DNA of 5,137 nt from an uncultured Phycisphaerales bacterium (lineage in GTDB: Bacteria > Planctomycetota > Phycisphaerae > Sedimentisphaerales > Anaerobacaceae): NCBI GenBank assembly GCA_937868145.1, contig CALMMH010000876.1:1-5137 (forward strand), read 5' to 3'. Below are positions 5,077 through 5,137 of the stretch, piece after piece. Every line of letters begins with the position of its first letter. The stretch's first letter is position 1. The notes under the pieces are model-generated. The model worked only from the letters and a program-made list of their open reading frames with translations, did no database searches and was not told the origin of the DNA. Both the position numbers and the translations under genes were made by a program.

Positions 5077-5137
5077 TCCTCGTCAGAGAAGTCCCCGCCC
5101 CTCATAGCAGCGCCTCGTGCCTGCCCGGCTAACGATC

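Noticed and set aside
5077..5137. Last 60 bases
   Set aside because: No coding frame, repeat or hairpin could be supported.

Overview
The window looks like chromosomal DNA of a GC-rich member of the Planctomycetota (Pirellulales-like). This is inferred from gene content, not from a marker gene. The pointers are an AP2/HNH protein with an N-terminal four-cysteine module, a four-helix-bundle protein with the C-terminal 'suffix' domain, secreted carbohydrate-active proteins, and intergenic spaces full of short palindromes and 7-9 bp tandem repeats.

Left part (1-2861): two divergently transcribed genes for exported carbohydrate-active proteins. On the minus strand is the N-terminal 298 residues of a polysaccharide-deacetylase-like (NodB fold) protein. 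It runs off the window edge just after entering what looks like the N-terminal Ig-like domain of a family 9 glycoside hydrolase. On the plus strand is a complete 604-residue secreted protein with a GH71/GH99-like barrel and a C-terminal CBM9/DOMON-like module. The roughly 150 bp between them holds a plausible promoter for each gene, both using the -35 hexamer TTGCGT. Together they suggest a small glycan-processing locus.

Middle spacer (2862-3258): no gene, but dense structure. In order it holds a pair of inverted REP-like hairpins with GTAG at their feet (2864-2954), a second, larger double palindrome (2991-3107), a degenerate 7-bp tandem array (3115-3177), and the leader and strong ribosome binding site of the next gene.

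Right part (3259-5137): an AP2/HNH homing-endonuclease-like gene (plus) converges on a four-helix-bundle-suffix gene (minus), with no base between their stop codons. The AP2 gene ends in a basic tail encoded by simple-sequence repeats. The four-helix-bundle gene carries 9-bp GTCCAYNNN repeats in its 5' leader and again, as a long inverted repeat, inside the codons linking its two domains. Beyond its promoter, on the plus strand, lies the broken C-terminal part of a YafQ/RelE-type toxin gene with an in-frame TAG. I see nothing interpretable in the last 60 bases.

No tRNA, rRNA, CRISPR array, transposase or reverse transcriptase was seen. The most unusual part is the four-helix-bundle gene with its embedded nonamer stem-loop. 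The repeat-dense, gene-poor accessory stretch from 2862 onward is the next most unusual.
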